Source of the DNA: Vreelandella sp031769195
GTDB lineage: Bacteria; Pseudomonadota; Gammaproteobacteria; Pseudomonadales; Halomonadaceae
Length of the DNA: 64,000 nucleotides
Assembly: GCF_031769195.1 (NCBI RefSeq)
Contig: NZ_JAVHNP010000004.1
Coordinates: forward strand, 1 to 64,000
Direction: 5' to 3'
Under the pieces are notes generated by a model. That model saw nothing but the letters and a program-made list of their open reading frames with translations. It was not told the DNA's origin and did no database searches. Shown here in pieces: positions 45,624 through 53,678 of the stretch. The position numbers and the translations under genes are program-made. Position 1 is the stretch's first letter, and the number at the start of each line of letters is the position of its first letter.

Positions 45624-48008
45624 TTAACCCTTTTTCGCTAATGGTTTACGCGGGCCGTTACGAGTACGACGCGGGCCACGACGCGCAGGCGCGTTATCCG
45701 TGGCTGCTGCAGCTTTTGGACCACCGCTCTCACCACGACGCTTGCGCGGCTGGCGGCGTGGGCGCGGCTTATCATCGCTTAGGCCAAAGTCAATTTTACG
45801 GTCATCCATATCCACCCGCGCCACTTGAACCGTGAGGCCGTCACCCAGGCGATAGGTGGTGCCCGTGCGCTCCCCTTTCAGGCGGTGCTTCTCGGCTTCA
45901 TAGTGGTAGTAGTCCGACGGCAGCGAAGTGACGTGAACCAGGCCTTCCACATAAAAGTCGTCGAGGCGGACAAACAGACCAAACTGGGTCACCGAGGCAA
46001 TGGTGCCGTCGAAGGTTTCGCCCAGCTTGTCAGACATAAACTCACATTTGAGCCAGCTTTCAACATCGCGCGTTGCCTCATCGGCCCGGCGCTCAGTCAT
46101 TGAGCAGTGCTCGCCTAGCTCCAGCATTTGTTCAAAGGTGTACGGACACCATTTGCTAGGCGGCTCAACTGGCGCGCCCTCTACCCGCACGACCGTATTA
46201 GTCTGACGTGGGCCACGAATCACTGAGCGAATGGCGCGGTGGACGAGCAAATCCGGATAACGGCGAATAGGCGACGTGAAGTGCGCATACGCCTGATACG
46301 CAAGACCAAAGTGGCCCTCATTCTGCGGCGAATAAACCGCCTGATTCATTGAACGCAGCATGACGGTCTGAATAATATCGGCATCTGGACGGCCAGCGAT
46401 GGCTTCCCGAAGCGCCTGATAATCCTGCGGCGTTGGCATATCGCCCCCACCCACTGAAAGCCCCAACTCGCTAAGGAATAGGCGCAGCTTGTCGAGGCGC
46501 TCAGGCGTAGGACGTTCATGAATACGGTACAGCGCGGGCAGGTCATGCTTATCCAAGAAGCGAGCCGTTGCCACGTTAGCCGCCAGCATGCACTCCTCGA
46601 TCAGCTTGTGAGCGTCGTTGCGGGTGCGCGGTACGATTTTCTCGATCTTGCGCTCATCGTTGAAGATGATCGCCGTTTCAGTGGTATCGAAATCAATCGC
46701 CCCACGCTCTTCACGGGCAGCGCGCAGCAGACCATACAGCTCGTGTAAATTTGTCAGCGGCTTAACCAGCTCAGCATGCTCACGGCGCAGCGCTTCGCCC
46801 TCTTCGCTCTCGCCATCCAACATCGCCGCCACCTTGTTATAGGTGAGTCGGGCATGGGAATTCATGACGGCTTCATAGAACGAGTAACGGCTGATGGCAC
46901 CGGTTTTGGAGATATTCATCTCACACACCATCACCAAACGATCGACGTGCGGATTCAATGAGCACAGACCGTTAGAGAGCAGCTCCGGTAGCATCGGCAC
47001 CACTTGGCCAGGGAAGTAAACGGAGTTACCCCGTGTGCGAGCCTCATCATCCAGCGCGGTGCCAGGGCGCACGTAGTGCGACACGTCGGCAATCGCGACC
47101 AGGAGCTTCCAACTACCAGATTTAGTCTTCCAGGCACACACCGCATCGTCAAAGTCTTTGGCAGACTCGTCGTCAATGGTGACCAGCGGTATATCGCGCA
47201 GGTCCACGCGGTGTTTCTTATCCTCTTCCAGCACTTCAGCGGAAATTTCGCTGGTCTGGTCAAACACCTCCGGCGGAAACTCTGCCGGTATGTCGTAGCT
47301 ACGAATGGCAATATCAATTTCCATGCCGGGGTCCATACGCTCACCCAGCACTTCAATCACCTCACCCACAGGCTGCACACGAGTCGCTGGCTGCTGTACC
47401 ACTTTGGCAGAAATCACTTGGCCATCTTTCGCGCCAGCGCTGGCGGTGTGAGGAATAATCACTTCTTGCGTAATACGCGGATTTTCAGGGATCAGCACCC
47501 CAAACTCAGGCGTATTGCTACGGTACACGCCCACAATGGTTTGCGTGTTGCGAGCAATCACATCGGCAATGGTCGCTTCATCGCGGCCGCGACGGTCGCG
47601 CCCACTTACCCGAACTAACACGTGATCGCCATGGAATACACGGCGCATTTGGCGCGGCGGGAGAAGTAAATCTGGCTTTTTACCATCGTCACGGAGCACA
47701 AAACCAAAGCCATCCCGATGCCCTAGCACTTTCCCTTTGATGAGATCTAGCTTGTCGATCAGGGCATAGGCACCGCGGCGGTCGCGCAACACTTGACCAT
47801 CACGCTCCATGGCCGCCATGCGCCGGCGCACGGCTTCGAGATGCTCTTCGTCTTCAATGCCCAGCATCCGACTCATGTTTTCATGGGTAATCGGCTTGCC
47901 ATAGCTTTCTAAAGCAGCCAATAGGTACTCGCGGCTGGGCGCAGGGTTATCGTACTTTTGCGCCTCGCGCTCGGCGTGCGGATCATCACTCAACGTCCAA
48001 TACTTCAT
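45624..48008 (-). CDS. rnr: Exoribonuclease R
   Basis: 794 residues; 3'-5' processive exoribonuclease that degrades structured RNA. N-terminal helix-turn-helix and cold-shock domains, then the RNB catalytic domain (DIPLVTIDDESAKDFDDAVCAW with the metal-binding Asp cluster), a C-terminal S1 domain (FDGTIASVTQFGLFVRLDD) and a Lys/Arg-rich tail. Full length. In operon with rlmB. Confidence 0.98.
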   Translation of the reverse strand: MKYWTLSDDPHAEREAQKYDNPAPSREYLLAALESYGKPITHENMSRMLGIEDEEHLEAVRRRMAAMERDGQVLRDRRGAYALIDKLDLIKGKVLGHRDGFGFVLRDDGKKPDLLLPPRQMRRVFHGDHVLVRVSGRDRRGRDEATIADVIARNTQTIVGVYRSNTPEFGVLIPENPRITQEVIIPHTASAGAKDGQVISAKVVQQPATRVQPVGEVIEVLGERMDPGMEIDIAIRSYDIPAEFPPEVFDQTSEISAEVLEEDKKHRVDLRDIPLVTIDDESAKDFDDAVCAWKTKSGSWKLLVAIADVSHYVRPGTALDDEARTRGNSVYFPGQVVPMLPELLSNGLCSLNPHVDRLVMVCEMNISKTGAISRYSFYEAVMNSHARLTYNKVAAMLDGESEEGEALRREHAELVKPLTNLHELYGLLRAAREERGAIDFDTTETAIIFNDERKIEKIVPRTRNDAHKLIEECMLAANVATARFLDKHDLPALYRIHERPTPERLDKLRLFLSELGLSVGGGDMPTPQDYQALREAIAGRPDADIIQTVMLRSMNQAVYSPQNEGHFGLAYQAYAHFTSPIRRYPDLLVHRAIRSVIRGPRQTNTVVRVEGAPVEPPSKWCPYTFEQMLELGEHCSMTERRADEATRDVESWLKCEFMSDKLGETFDGTIASVTQFGLFVRLDDFYVEGLVHVTSLPSDYYHYEAEKHRLKGERTGTTYRLGDGLTVQVARVDMDDRKIDFGLSDDKPRPRRQPRKRRGESGGPKAAAATDNAPARRGPRRTRNGPRKPLAKKG

Positions 48009-48239
48009 GCGATCAACATCCTTGATTGCGTTTGCGGGAGGCGGACAGTTAGCGCAAGCGCTGCGCGCTGCAGGCGGGTGTGAACGTCGACGGCGCTAGC
48101 GTCGGTGTCAGCTATTAATAAGCTGAAGCGTTTCATGTTTTGTTTGGTCATGGGCGCAGTATAGCGCTGCCCGTTCAATCACCCAACCACCTAACACCGC
48201 AATAATAGGAATTCCATGTTAAAAAAAGCGCCTCAGGGC

Positions 48240-48267
48240 TTGTATTTAACCACGACCTCGGTATCAT
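48240..48267 (+). promoter_or_regulatory. Promoter of the tRNA-Leu cluster
   Basis: TTGTAT at 48240-48245 and TATCAT at 48262-48267 with a 16-base spacer lie 11 bases before the first tRNA. The placement is ideal for a stable RNA promoter; the region 48009-48239 upstream otherwise holds nothing I recognise. Confidence 0.65.
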
Positions 48268-48278
48268 ACGCGCCACTT

Positions 48279-48365
48279 GCCCAGATGGCGGAATTGGTAG
48301 ACGCGCTAGCTTCAGGTGCTAGTGACCGTATGGTCGTGGAGGTTCAAGTCCTCTTCTGGGCACCA
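48279..48365 (+). tRNA. tRNA-Leu (anticodon CAG), copy 1
   Basis: 87 bases including encoded CCA. Acceptor GCCCAGA pairs with TCTGGGC; the anticodon arm CTAGC-TTCAGGT-GCTAG shows CAG; a long class II variable arm (GACC...GGTC) is typical of leucine tRNA. Confidence 0.97.
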
Positions 48366-48440
48366 AATAACATCATGTTCCCCCCTTTTCATGACGTTAT
48401 AAGGTGCAAAGGCAAGACTACAGTTAAGGCTGTTGCAGTA

Positions 48441-48550
48441 GTTTGTATTCGCCCAGGTGGCGGAATTGGTAGACGCGCTAGCTTCAGGTGCTAGTGACCG
48501 TATGGTCGTGGAGGTTCAAGTCCTCTCCTGGGCACCATGCGAATACAAAC
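48441..48550. repeat. Inverted repeat bracketing tRNA-Leu copy 2
   Basis: GTTTGTATTCGC (48441-48452) and its exact reverse complement GCGAATACAAAC (48539-48550) flank the second tRNA, the left arm including the first two tRNA bases. In the transcript they could extend the acceptor stem and present a duplex for processing. Confidence 0.8.
48451..48537 (+). tRNA. tRNA-Leu (anticodon CAG), copy 2
   Basis: 87 bases with encoded CCA. Identical to copy 1 except that the last acceptor pair is G-C (GCCCAGG/CCTGGGC) in place of A-T. Its precursor is flanked by the complementary decamers GTTTGTATTC and GAATACAAAC. Confidence 0.97.
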
Positions 48551-48599
48551 GTTACGCTGTACAACGATTTACTGTAAATGTACGTTATAAAGATGATGC

Positions 48600-48686
48600 G
48601 CCCAGGTGGCGGAATTGGTAGACGCGCTAGCTTCAGGTGCTAGTGTCCGTATGGACGTGGAGGTTCAAGTCCTCTCCTGGGCACCA
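48600..48686 (+). tRNA. tRNA-Leu (anticodon CAG), copy 3
   Basis: 87 bases with encoded CCA. Differs from copy 2 only by a compensatory pair in the variable arm (GTCC...GGAC in place of GACC...GGTC). No separate terminator is obvious downstream, and 48687-48900 holds no recognisable feature. Confidence 0.97.
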
Positions 48687-48900
48687 TTTTGGTCCCGTCC
48701 GCATCACTCTTCGCTATCCCAACATACTTATTTTTGCCATTCCTCGTCCAGACACCTGTCTGCATGGCGGGCTTTCGCGTTTGCTCTGAAGCACTTGTTT
48801 CCCACGTTCATATTGAAAGCAGCGGACGCCGTCTATCTTTGCGCCCGCTACGGGTCTCACGTGACAGTAGCGAAGCCACGTTCTGTAAAAAGGATCTTCG

Positions 48901-49773
48901 TTATTGAAAGCGTCCGGGACGACGCGCTACTTCCTCTAGCGCCCACCCTTGCGTGCGCAGTTCACCCTCTAAGACGGCTTCCATCGTGGGAGTAAGTTTA
49001 GGGAAGAAATTCAGCCCCGTACGTGCTTCAACCTCATCAATCGTCACCAAATAATTATCCAGTGGCTCGTTCCCCCTGACATCCTGAGGCATGATAAACG
49101 CCAGCGCTAAAGGGGCGTCGTCATGAGGCGCTACAATAATTTTATAAAACGCCTCCGGCACTTCCACGAAGCCTACGCGGTTAAAAACGTTATCCATGAA
49201 GCGCTCGGGATAAATAGGCCCTGTAATCACCTGCAATCGCTCAAAGCGGGGGGCAAAGTGGTCCATCACCGACTCTTCTAACCGCTGCCACAACTGACGA
49301 TTCAAGTTAGGCCGCTGCGGAGCCATATTGCTCATCAAAAAGGTGTCGATTTGCGCACTGCGTCCATGAACGGCGGCAATGGCATAGTTGGGCGCCAAGT
49401 GCCCGCGGTCGTAGCCACTACCTGAGTAGCTATCCGTGCTCACCGGCCATAGCGTGCGCCAGTCAGCTTGGAAGTTAGGCCGCCCACCAATACGCGTATC
49501 GTCTGGCACGGCCTGAAGCTGATAACTTACCCACAGTGCGCCAACACGCACATCAGACCAACCGGCTAAAAAACCCTCATTACGCAAAACGCGATGAAAC
49601 GTAGTGGGGCGAAACTCGTCCCAAGTCGGCACGCCTTGCCAAGTATAAGCATCTTGATGCTGGCGACCTTGGAACTCCCACAACCCAGTACCCACAATAA
49701 CAAACAGCACAGCGATGCCCAGGCGCCGTCCCTGATGACGCCAGCGCACAAACGATTTCCCCAACGAAGTCAC
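48901..49773 (-). CDS. DNA/RNA non-specific endonuclease (NUC1-like), membrane-anchored or secreted
   Basis: 290 residues. One hydrophobic segment near residues 17-34 acts as signal anchor or signal peptide. The beta-beta-alpha-metal nuclease motif is present as YDRGHLAPNYA, where His is the general base, with NMAPQRPNLNRQLWQRLEE carrying the metal-binding Asn. Family members degrade DNA and RNA outside the cytoplasm. GTG at 49773 sits very close to AGGGGA; TTG three codons later is an alternative start. Confidence 0.9.
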   Translation of the reverse strand: MTSLGKSFVRWRHQGRRLGIAVLFVIVGTGLWEFQGRQHQDAYTWQGVPTWDEFRPTTFHRVLRNEGFLAGWSDVRVGALWVSYQLQAVPDDTRIGGRPNFQADWRTLWPVSTDSYSGSGYDRGHLAPNYAIAAVHGRSAQIDTFLMSNMAPQRPNLNRQLWQRLEESVMDHFAPRFERLQVITGPIYPERFMDNVFNRVGFVEVPEAFYKIIVAPHDDAPLALAFIMPQDVRGNEPLDNYLVTIDEVEARTGLNFFPKLTPTMEAVLEGELRTQGWALEEVARRPGRFQ

Positions 49774-49823
49774 TCCCCTACAAGCGTTATGCGATCACTC
49801 GTTTTTTTAAGTAATGGCGAACA

Positions 49824-50099
49824 TTACCACCCCAGTGAAAACATGGTTTCCAAGTCATGGCGAGAGTGAACTTGCATGGCATTTAACGTTTCCGTATCGC
49901 TAATGCCCTCCACCGCATTAAGGCGCTCGGTCACTAGCTCAGCGAGGCTCTCAAAATCACGCGTGCGAGCAATGGCGACTAAATCGTAACGGCCGCAGGT
50001 GGAGTACACTTCGCTAATGCCTTCCACATCTGCTAAGCGCTCAGCGACGGCTTTTACTTGGCCTTTTTCTGTATTAATCAAGATCACTGCGTTTTGCAT
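49824..50099 (-). CDS. Stand-alone Lrp/AsnC ligand-binding (RAM) domain protein
   Basis: 91 residues comprising only the AsnC ligand-binding fold (VILINTEKGQVKAVAERLADVEGISEVYSTCGRYDLVAIAR). No helix-turn-helix is encoded. ATG at 50099 has GAGG five bases upstream; a longer frame to 50237 lacks a site. Stand-alone RAM proteins form amino-acid-binding oligomers; target unknown. Confidence 0.9.
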   Translation of the reverse strand: MQNAVILINTEKGQVKAVAERLADVEGISEVYSTCGRYDLVAIARTRDFESLAELVTERLNAVEGISDTETLNAMQVHSRHDLETMFSLGW

Positions 50100-50350
50100 G
50101 GCGTCCTCTTTAATAACGTTCACGTGGAAAACACTACGCAGCGAGTATAGCAGCCTGCTTGGTGCGGCCAAGCGCTGCCTGCCAGCGTGGCTAATTGTCG
50201 CGCTATTTATAAGGTTATTCGCACTAATTTTGAGCATGCGCTAGCATGTACCAGAGACCTCCGACTAATAAGACTTGTCGGAGTATTAAGAGGTGGACCA
50301 CCACCCGACAACCGTAGCAAAACGTCAGACCGTGACGATAAGGAGACACC

Positions 50351-50665
50351 ATGGCTAATCAGAGCCGTCGTAAGTTCATGCGTAACAGCGTGCTAGGCCT
50401 TGCCGCCCTGCCGTTTGGTGCTGGTATCCTGTCGAAGACTGCTTTTGCCCAGGAACTGCCGCGTCTGGATCCCTCTTCCCCTACCGCTCAGGCACTCAAC
50501 TATGTTGAAGTAGCCAGCGAAGCCAGCGACCACCCCGCCTATGAAGAGGGCGAACTCTGCTCTAACTGCATGTTCTTCAATGCAGACACTGAAGGTTGCC
50601 AGCTCTTCCCGGAAAACAGCGTAGCACCGGAAGGCTGGTGTCAGTCTTGGACAGCGAAAGCGTAA
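50351..50665 (+). CDS. High-potential iron-sulfur protein (HiPIP), Tat-exported
   Basis: 104 residues. SRRKFMRNSVLGLAALPFGAG is a twin-arginine signal for folded proteins, cleaved near AFA-QE. The mature part has four Cys (CSNC, GC, WC) arranged as in HiPIPs to hold a [4Fe-4S] cluster, a periplasmic electron carrier. ATG follows AAGGAG closely. Single-gene unit with a hairpin downstream. Confidence 0.95.
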   Translation: MANQSRRKFMRNSVLGLAALPFGAGILSKTAFAQELPRLDPSSPTAQALNYVEVASEASDHPAYEEGELCSNCMFFNADTEGCQLFPENSVAPEGWCQSWTAKA

Positions 50666-50692
50666 CCCAGTTAGCTTAGCACCATGACCCAT

Positions 50693-50715
50693 GACCCCGC
50701 GCAGTGCGCGGGGTC
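50693..50715. terminator. Hairpin between HiPIP and spoVR
   Basis: GACCCCGCGC pairs with GCGCGGGGTC around AGT. GC-rich 10-bp stem located between two convergent stops, without a long T run on either strand, so a bidirectional but weak terminator. Confidence 0.6.
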
Positions 50716-50734
50716 GCTGTTTCAGCTTGAGATA

Positions 50735-52297
50735 TTAACTGCCCTCTTTGTTCTCATCCTCCACCGGCCAGTGGTAGCGGCGAGTCACCTTACCCTCCTC
50801 CAGCGACACTAAATGCACGGGAAACCCCCATAGCTGCTGGAGATGGCGAATCACCGGATAAACGCTTCTGCCCAACGGCCGGCGATGATCCTGAATATGG
50901 TGCAGGGTTAATGATCGGTCACCACGAATGGCCGCTTCTACGACTTGAATATTGGGCTCGCGCACCGACAACGCATACTGGCTGGAAAGCGCTTCACGCA
51001 CCCGCTTATAGCCACGCTCATCATGAATCGCCCCCACCTGCAGCATCTCTGCCTGATCATCATCTACGATTAAAAAGAGCTTTAAGTCGCGAATCACCTT
51101 CGGTGATAAAAACTGCTGGATGAAAGATTCATCTTTGAAGTTGCGCATCGCAAACTCAAGCGTCTCCCGCCAAGGGCTACCGGCAATATCAGGAAACCAT
51201 TCCCGGTCCTCCTGGGTAGGTGCTTCGCAGATTCGCTGAATATCCTTGAAGATGGCAAACCCGAGTGCATAGGGATTAAGGCCACTGTAATAAGGGCTAT
51301 CAAACCCCGGCTGATTAATCACCGCCGCGTGAGATTGCAGGAACTCCAGCATCAACCCTTCATCGACCTTACCCTCATCGTAAAGCCGATTCATGAGCGT
51401 ATAGTGCCAAAAGCACGCCCACCCCTCATTCATTACTTGCGTTTGCCGCTGGGGGTAGAAGTACTGCGCCAGCTTACGCACGATGCGCACAATTTCCCGC
51501 TGCCATGGGGCCAGCAGCGGCGCATTTTTCTCAATAAAATAGAGCAGATTCTCCTGGGGCTCCGAGGGGTAGCAGCCGCCGCTGTGAAGGCCCAGCGGGT
51601 CATCTTCGCTGCGCAGACTGCCCGGCAAGGGCGCAAGGCCAGCGGGGGCCTCAGGAATAGTTCGCCATAGCATGTTCACCTGCGTTTGCAGATAAGCTTC
51701 ACGCTCATCCTGGCGCTTGGCCTCCTCTTCCGCTGAGATAGGCGAAGGCCGCTTGTAGCGGTCGACGCCGTAATTCTGCAGCGCGTGGCACGCATCCAGC
51801 AGTTGCTCAACCGCATGCACGCCGTGGCGCTCTTCGCACTGGGCAATGTATTTACGAGCAAACACCAGATAATCAACAATCGATTCAGCGTCGGTCCAGG
51901 CGCGGAATAGGTAGTTACCTTTGAAAAAGGAGTTATGGCCATAGCAGGCGTGGGCAATCACCAGCACCTGCATCATTAAAGTGTTCTCTTCCATCAGATA
52001 GGCAATGCAGGGGTTGGAGTTGATCACCAACTCGTAAGCGAGCCCCATTTGCCCACGCTTATACGCCTGCTCCACCGCTAAAAACTGCTTCCCAAACGAC
52101 CAATGGTGATACCCCACCGGCATGCCAACACTGGCGTAGGCATCCATCATCTGCTCAGTGGTGATGACCTCGATTTGATTAGGGTAGGTGTCTAACCGAT
52201 ACTCATCGGCGAGCCTGGCAAGCTCTTCATCGAAGCGCTCCAACACGCTGAAATTCCAGTCCGACCCAGTGGCGATGGGCTTGCGGGTTACACTCAT
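50735..52297 (-). CDS. ycgB: SpoVR family protein (YcgB)
   Basis: 520 residues. VINSNPCIAYLMEENTLMMQVLVIAHACYGHNSFFKGN and NEGWACFWHYTLMNRL are the SpoVR signature. Almost always encoded with YeaH and the PrkA kinase in proteobacteria, as here. ATG at 52297 has GAGGAG seven bases upstream; an upstream GTG overlapping yeaH is less likely. Biochemical function not established; associated with stress and starvation. Confidence 0.93.
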   Translation of the reverse strand: MSVTRKPIATGSDWNFSVLERFDEELARLADEYRLDTYPNQIEVITTEQMMDAYASVGMPVGYHHWSFGKQFLAVEQAYKRGQMGLAYELVINSNPCIAYLMEENTLMMQVLVIAHACYGHNSFFKGNYLFRAWTDAESIVDYLVFARKYIAQCEERHGVHAVEQLLDACHALQNYGVDRYKRPSPISAEEEAKRQDEREAYLQTQVNMLWRTIPEAPAGLAPLPGSLRSEDDPLGLHSGGCYPSEPQENLLYFIEKNAPLLAPWQREIVRIVRKLAQYFYPQRQTQVMNEGWACFWHYTLMNRLYDEGKVDEGLMLEFLQSHAAVINQPGFDSPYYSGLNPYALGFAIFKDIQRICEAPTQEDREWFPDIAGSPWRETLEFAMRNFKDESFIQQFLSPKVIRDLKLFLIVDDDQAEMLQVGAIHDERGYKRVREALSSQYALSVREPNIQVVEAAIRGDRSLTLHHIQDHRRPLGRSVYPVIRHLQQLWGFPVHLVSLEEGKVTRRYHWPVEDENKEGS

Positions 52298-52317
52298 GGC
52301 GCACTCCTCAACTCGCA

Positions 52318-53607
52318 CTACCGCTCTTGGCTCAAGCGGCGCTTAAATAGCTCACGAAAGACAGGATAGATATCCCCGGCATCGACAATCTGGCGCATGG
52401 CAAACCGCTCAGGAAACTGGGCAGCTACGGTTTCATACTCATGCCACAGCGATTGGTGGTCATGGGGGGTAATTTCCACGTAGGCGTAATACTGCAGTTG
52501 AGGCATCAGTTGCTTCACCAGCAGGTCGCGGCAAATATTAGAATCGTCATCCCAGTTATCGCCATCGGATGCCTGGGCAACATAGAGATTCCACTGCCCA
52601 GCGGGGTAGCGTTTTTCGATGATCTTATTCACCAGGTTCAGCGCGCTGGACACGATGGTGCCCCCGGTTTCTCTGGAGTAGAAAAACTCCTCTTCGTTGA
52701 CCTCTCTGGCAGCGGTGTGGTGGCGCACAAAGACCAGCTCGACTTTCTCGTAGTGCTTCTCTAAAAAGAGATAGAGCAGTAAAAAGAAGCGCTTGGCGAT
52801 GTCTTTATGGTTTTGGGTCATGGAGCCGGACACATCCATCACACAGAACATCACCGCCTGGCTCGACGGTTGGGGCTGAGCGGCCAACTGGTGATAGCGC
52901 AGGTCGTAGGTATCAATAAACGGTACCGCCTCGATGCGCTTCTCTAGTCGCTCTATCTCCGCTTTCAGCTCCATGATACGGGCGGGGTTGCGCAATACCG
53001 GGTCTTTGCGCTCCTCAGCGGCGAGCGCTTCCTGCGCTTCTTTCAGGGCTCGCTTAATCGGTGCGCGCATAGCAATGCGCCGCGCGTAGGCCTCACGCAT
53101 AGAGCGGGTAATACTAATGCGCGAGGGCACGCCATCGCGTGCAAGCCCAGCACGCACCATTTTGATCTCTTCCAGGGACTTGAGCGGCTTGCGCTGCAAA
53201 TGGGGCAGCTCCAAGCCATCAAATACAAACTCCAAAAACTCTTCACGGCTGAGAGTAAACGCAAACTCATCGCTCCCTTCGCCCTGATTAGACGCCCCCC
53301 CTTCCCCAGCGCCACCGCCGCCCCCTTGGCCTCCTGGGCGACGAATTTTATCCCCCTCAAGAAACTCCTTATTTCCCGGCGAGACGATATTGCGCGCGCC
53401 CCCTTGGCCGTGTTGAAACACCGGCTCGGAAATATCTTTGGCGGGAATGGATATCTTTTCGCCGCGCTCCATATCGGTGATGGAGCGGCGGTTCACCGCC
53501 TCCTCCACCGAGCGCTTGATATGCTTGCGATAACGCTCTAAAAAGCGCTGCCGATTGACCGCGCTTTTATGCTTAGCGTTAGGTCTGCGATCAATAAAGT
53601 AGGTCAT
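52318..53607 (-). CDS. yeaH: YeaH/YhbH family protein (DUF444)
   Basis: 429 residues. N-terminal YFIDRRPNAKHKSAVNRQRFLERY is the YeaH hallmark, then a Gly-rich linker and a von Willebrand A-like domain with the MIDAS motif DVSGSM. Middle gene of the PrkA-YeaH-SpoVR operon. In E. coli YeaG and YeaH act together under nitrogen starvation. Confidence 0.95.
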   Translation of the reverse strand: MTYFIDRRPNAKHKSAVNRQRFLERYRKHIKRSVEEAVNRRSITDMERGEKISIPAKDISEPVFQHGQGGARNIVSPGNKEFLEGDKIRRPGGQGGGGGAGEGGASNQGEGSDEFAFTLSREEFLEFVFDGLELPHLQRKPLKSLEEIKMVRAGLARDGVPSRISITRSMREAYARRIAMRAPIKRALKEAQEALAAEERKDPVLRNPARIMELKAEIERLEKRIEAVPFIDTYDLRYHQLAAQPQPSSQAVMFCVMDVSGSMTQNHKDIAKRFFLLLYLFLEKHYEKVELVFVRHHTAAREVNEEEFFYSRETGGTIVSSALNLVNKIIEKRYPAGQWNLYVAQASDGDNWDDDSNICRDLLVKQLMPQLQYYAYVEITPHDHQSLWHEYETVAAQFPERFAMRQIVDAGDIYPVFRELFKRRLSQER

Positions 53608-53678
53608 TCGACCTCCTTAACACCCGAGCTTAGGCGCCAGGTTGCGGCGCCTTCGTGTACGGCCCTAACGGCAGCCCG

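Noticed and set aside
48687..48900. tRNA-adjacent region as an integration site for a genomic island
   Set aside because: No integrase, no repeated tRNA 3' end further away beyond the tandem genes themselves, and the following genes look ordinary.
48216..48995. Open frames running through the tRNA-Leu genes
   Set aside because: They translate tRNA sequence and have no coding character.
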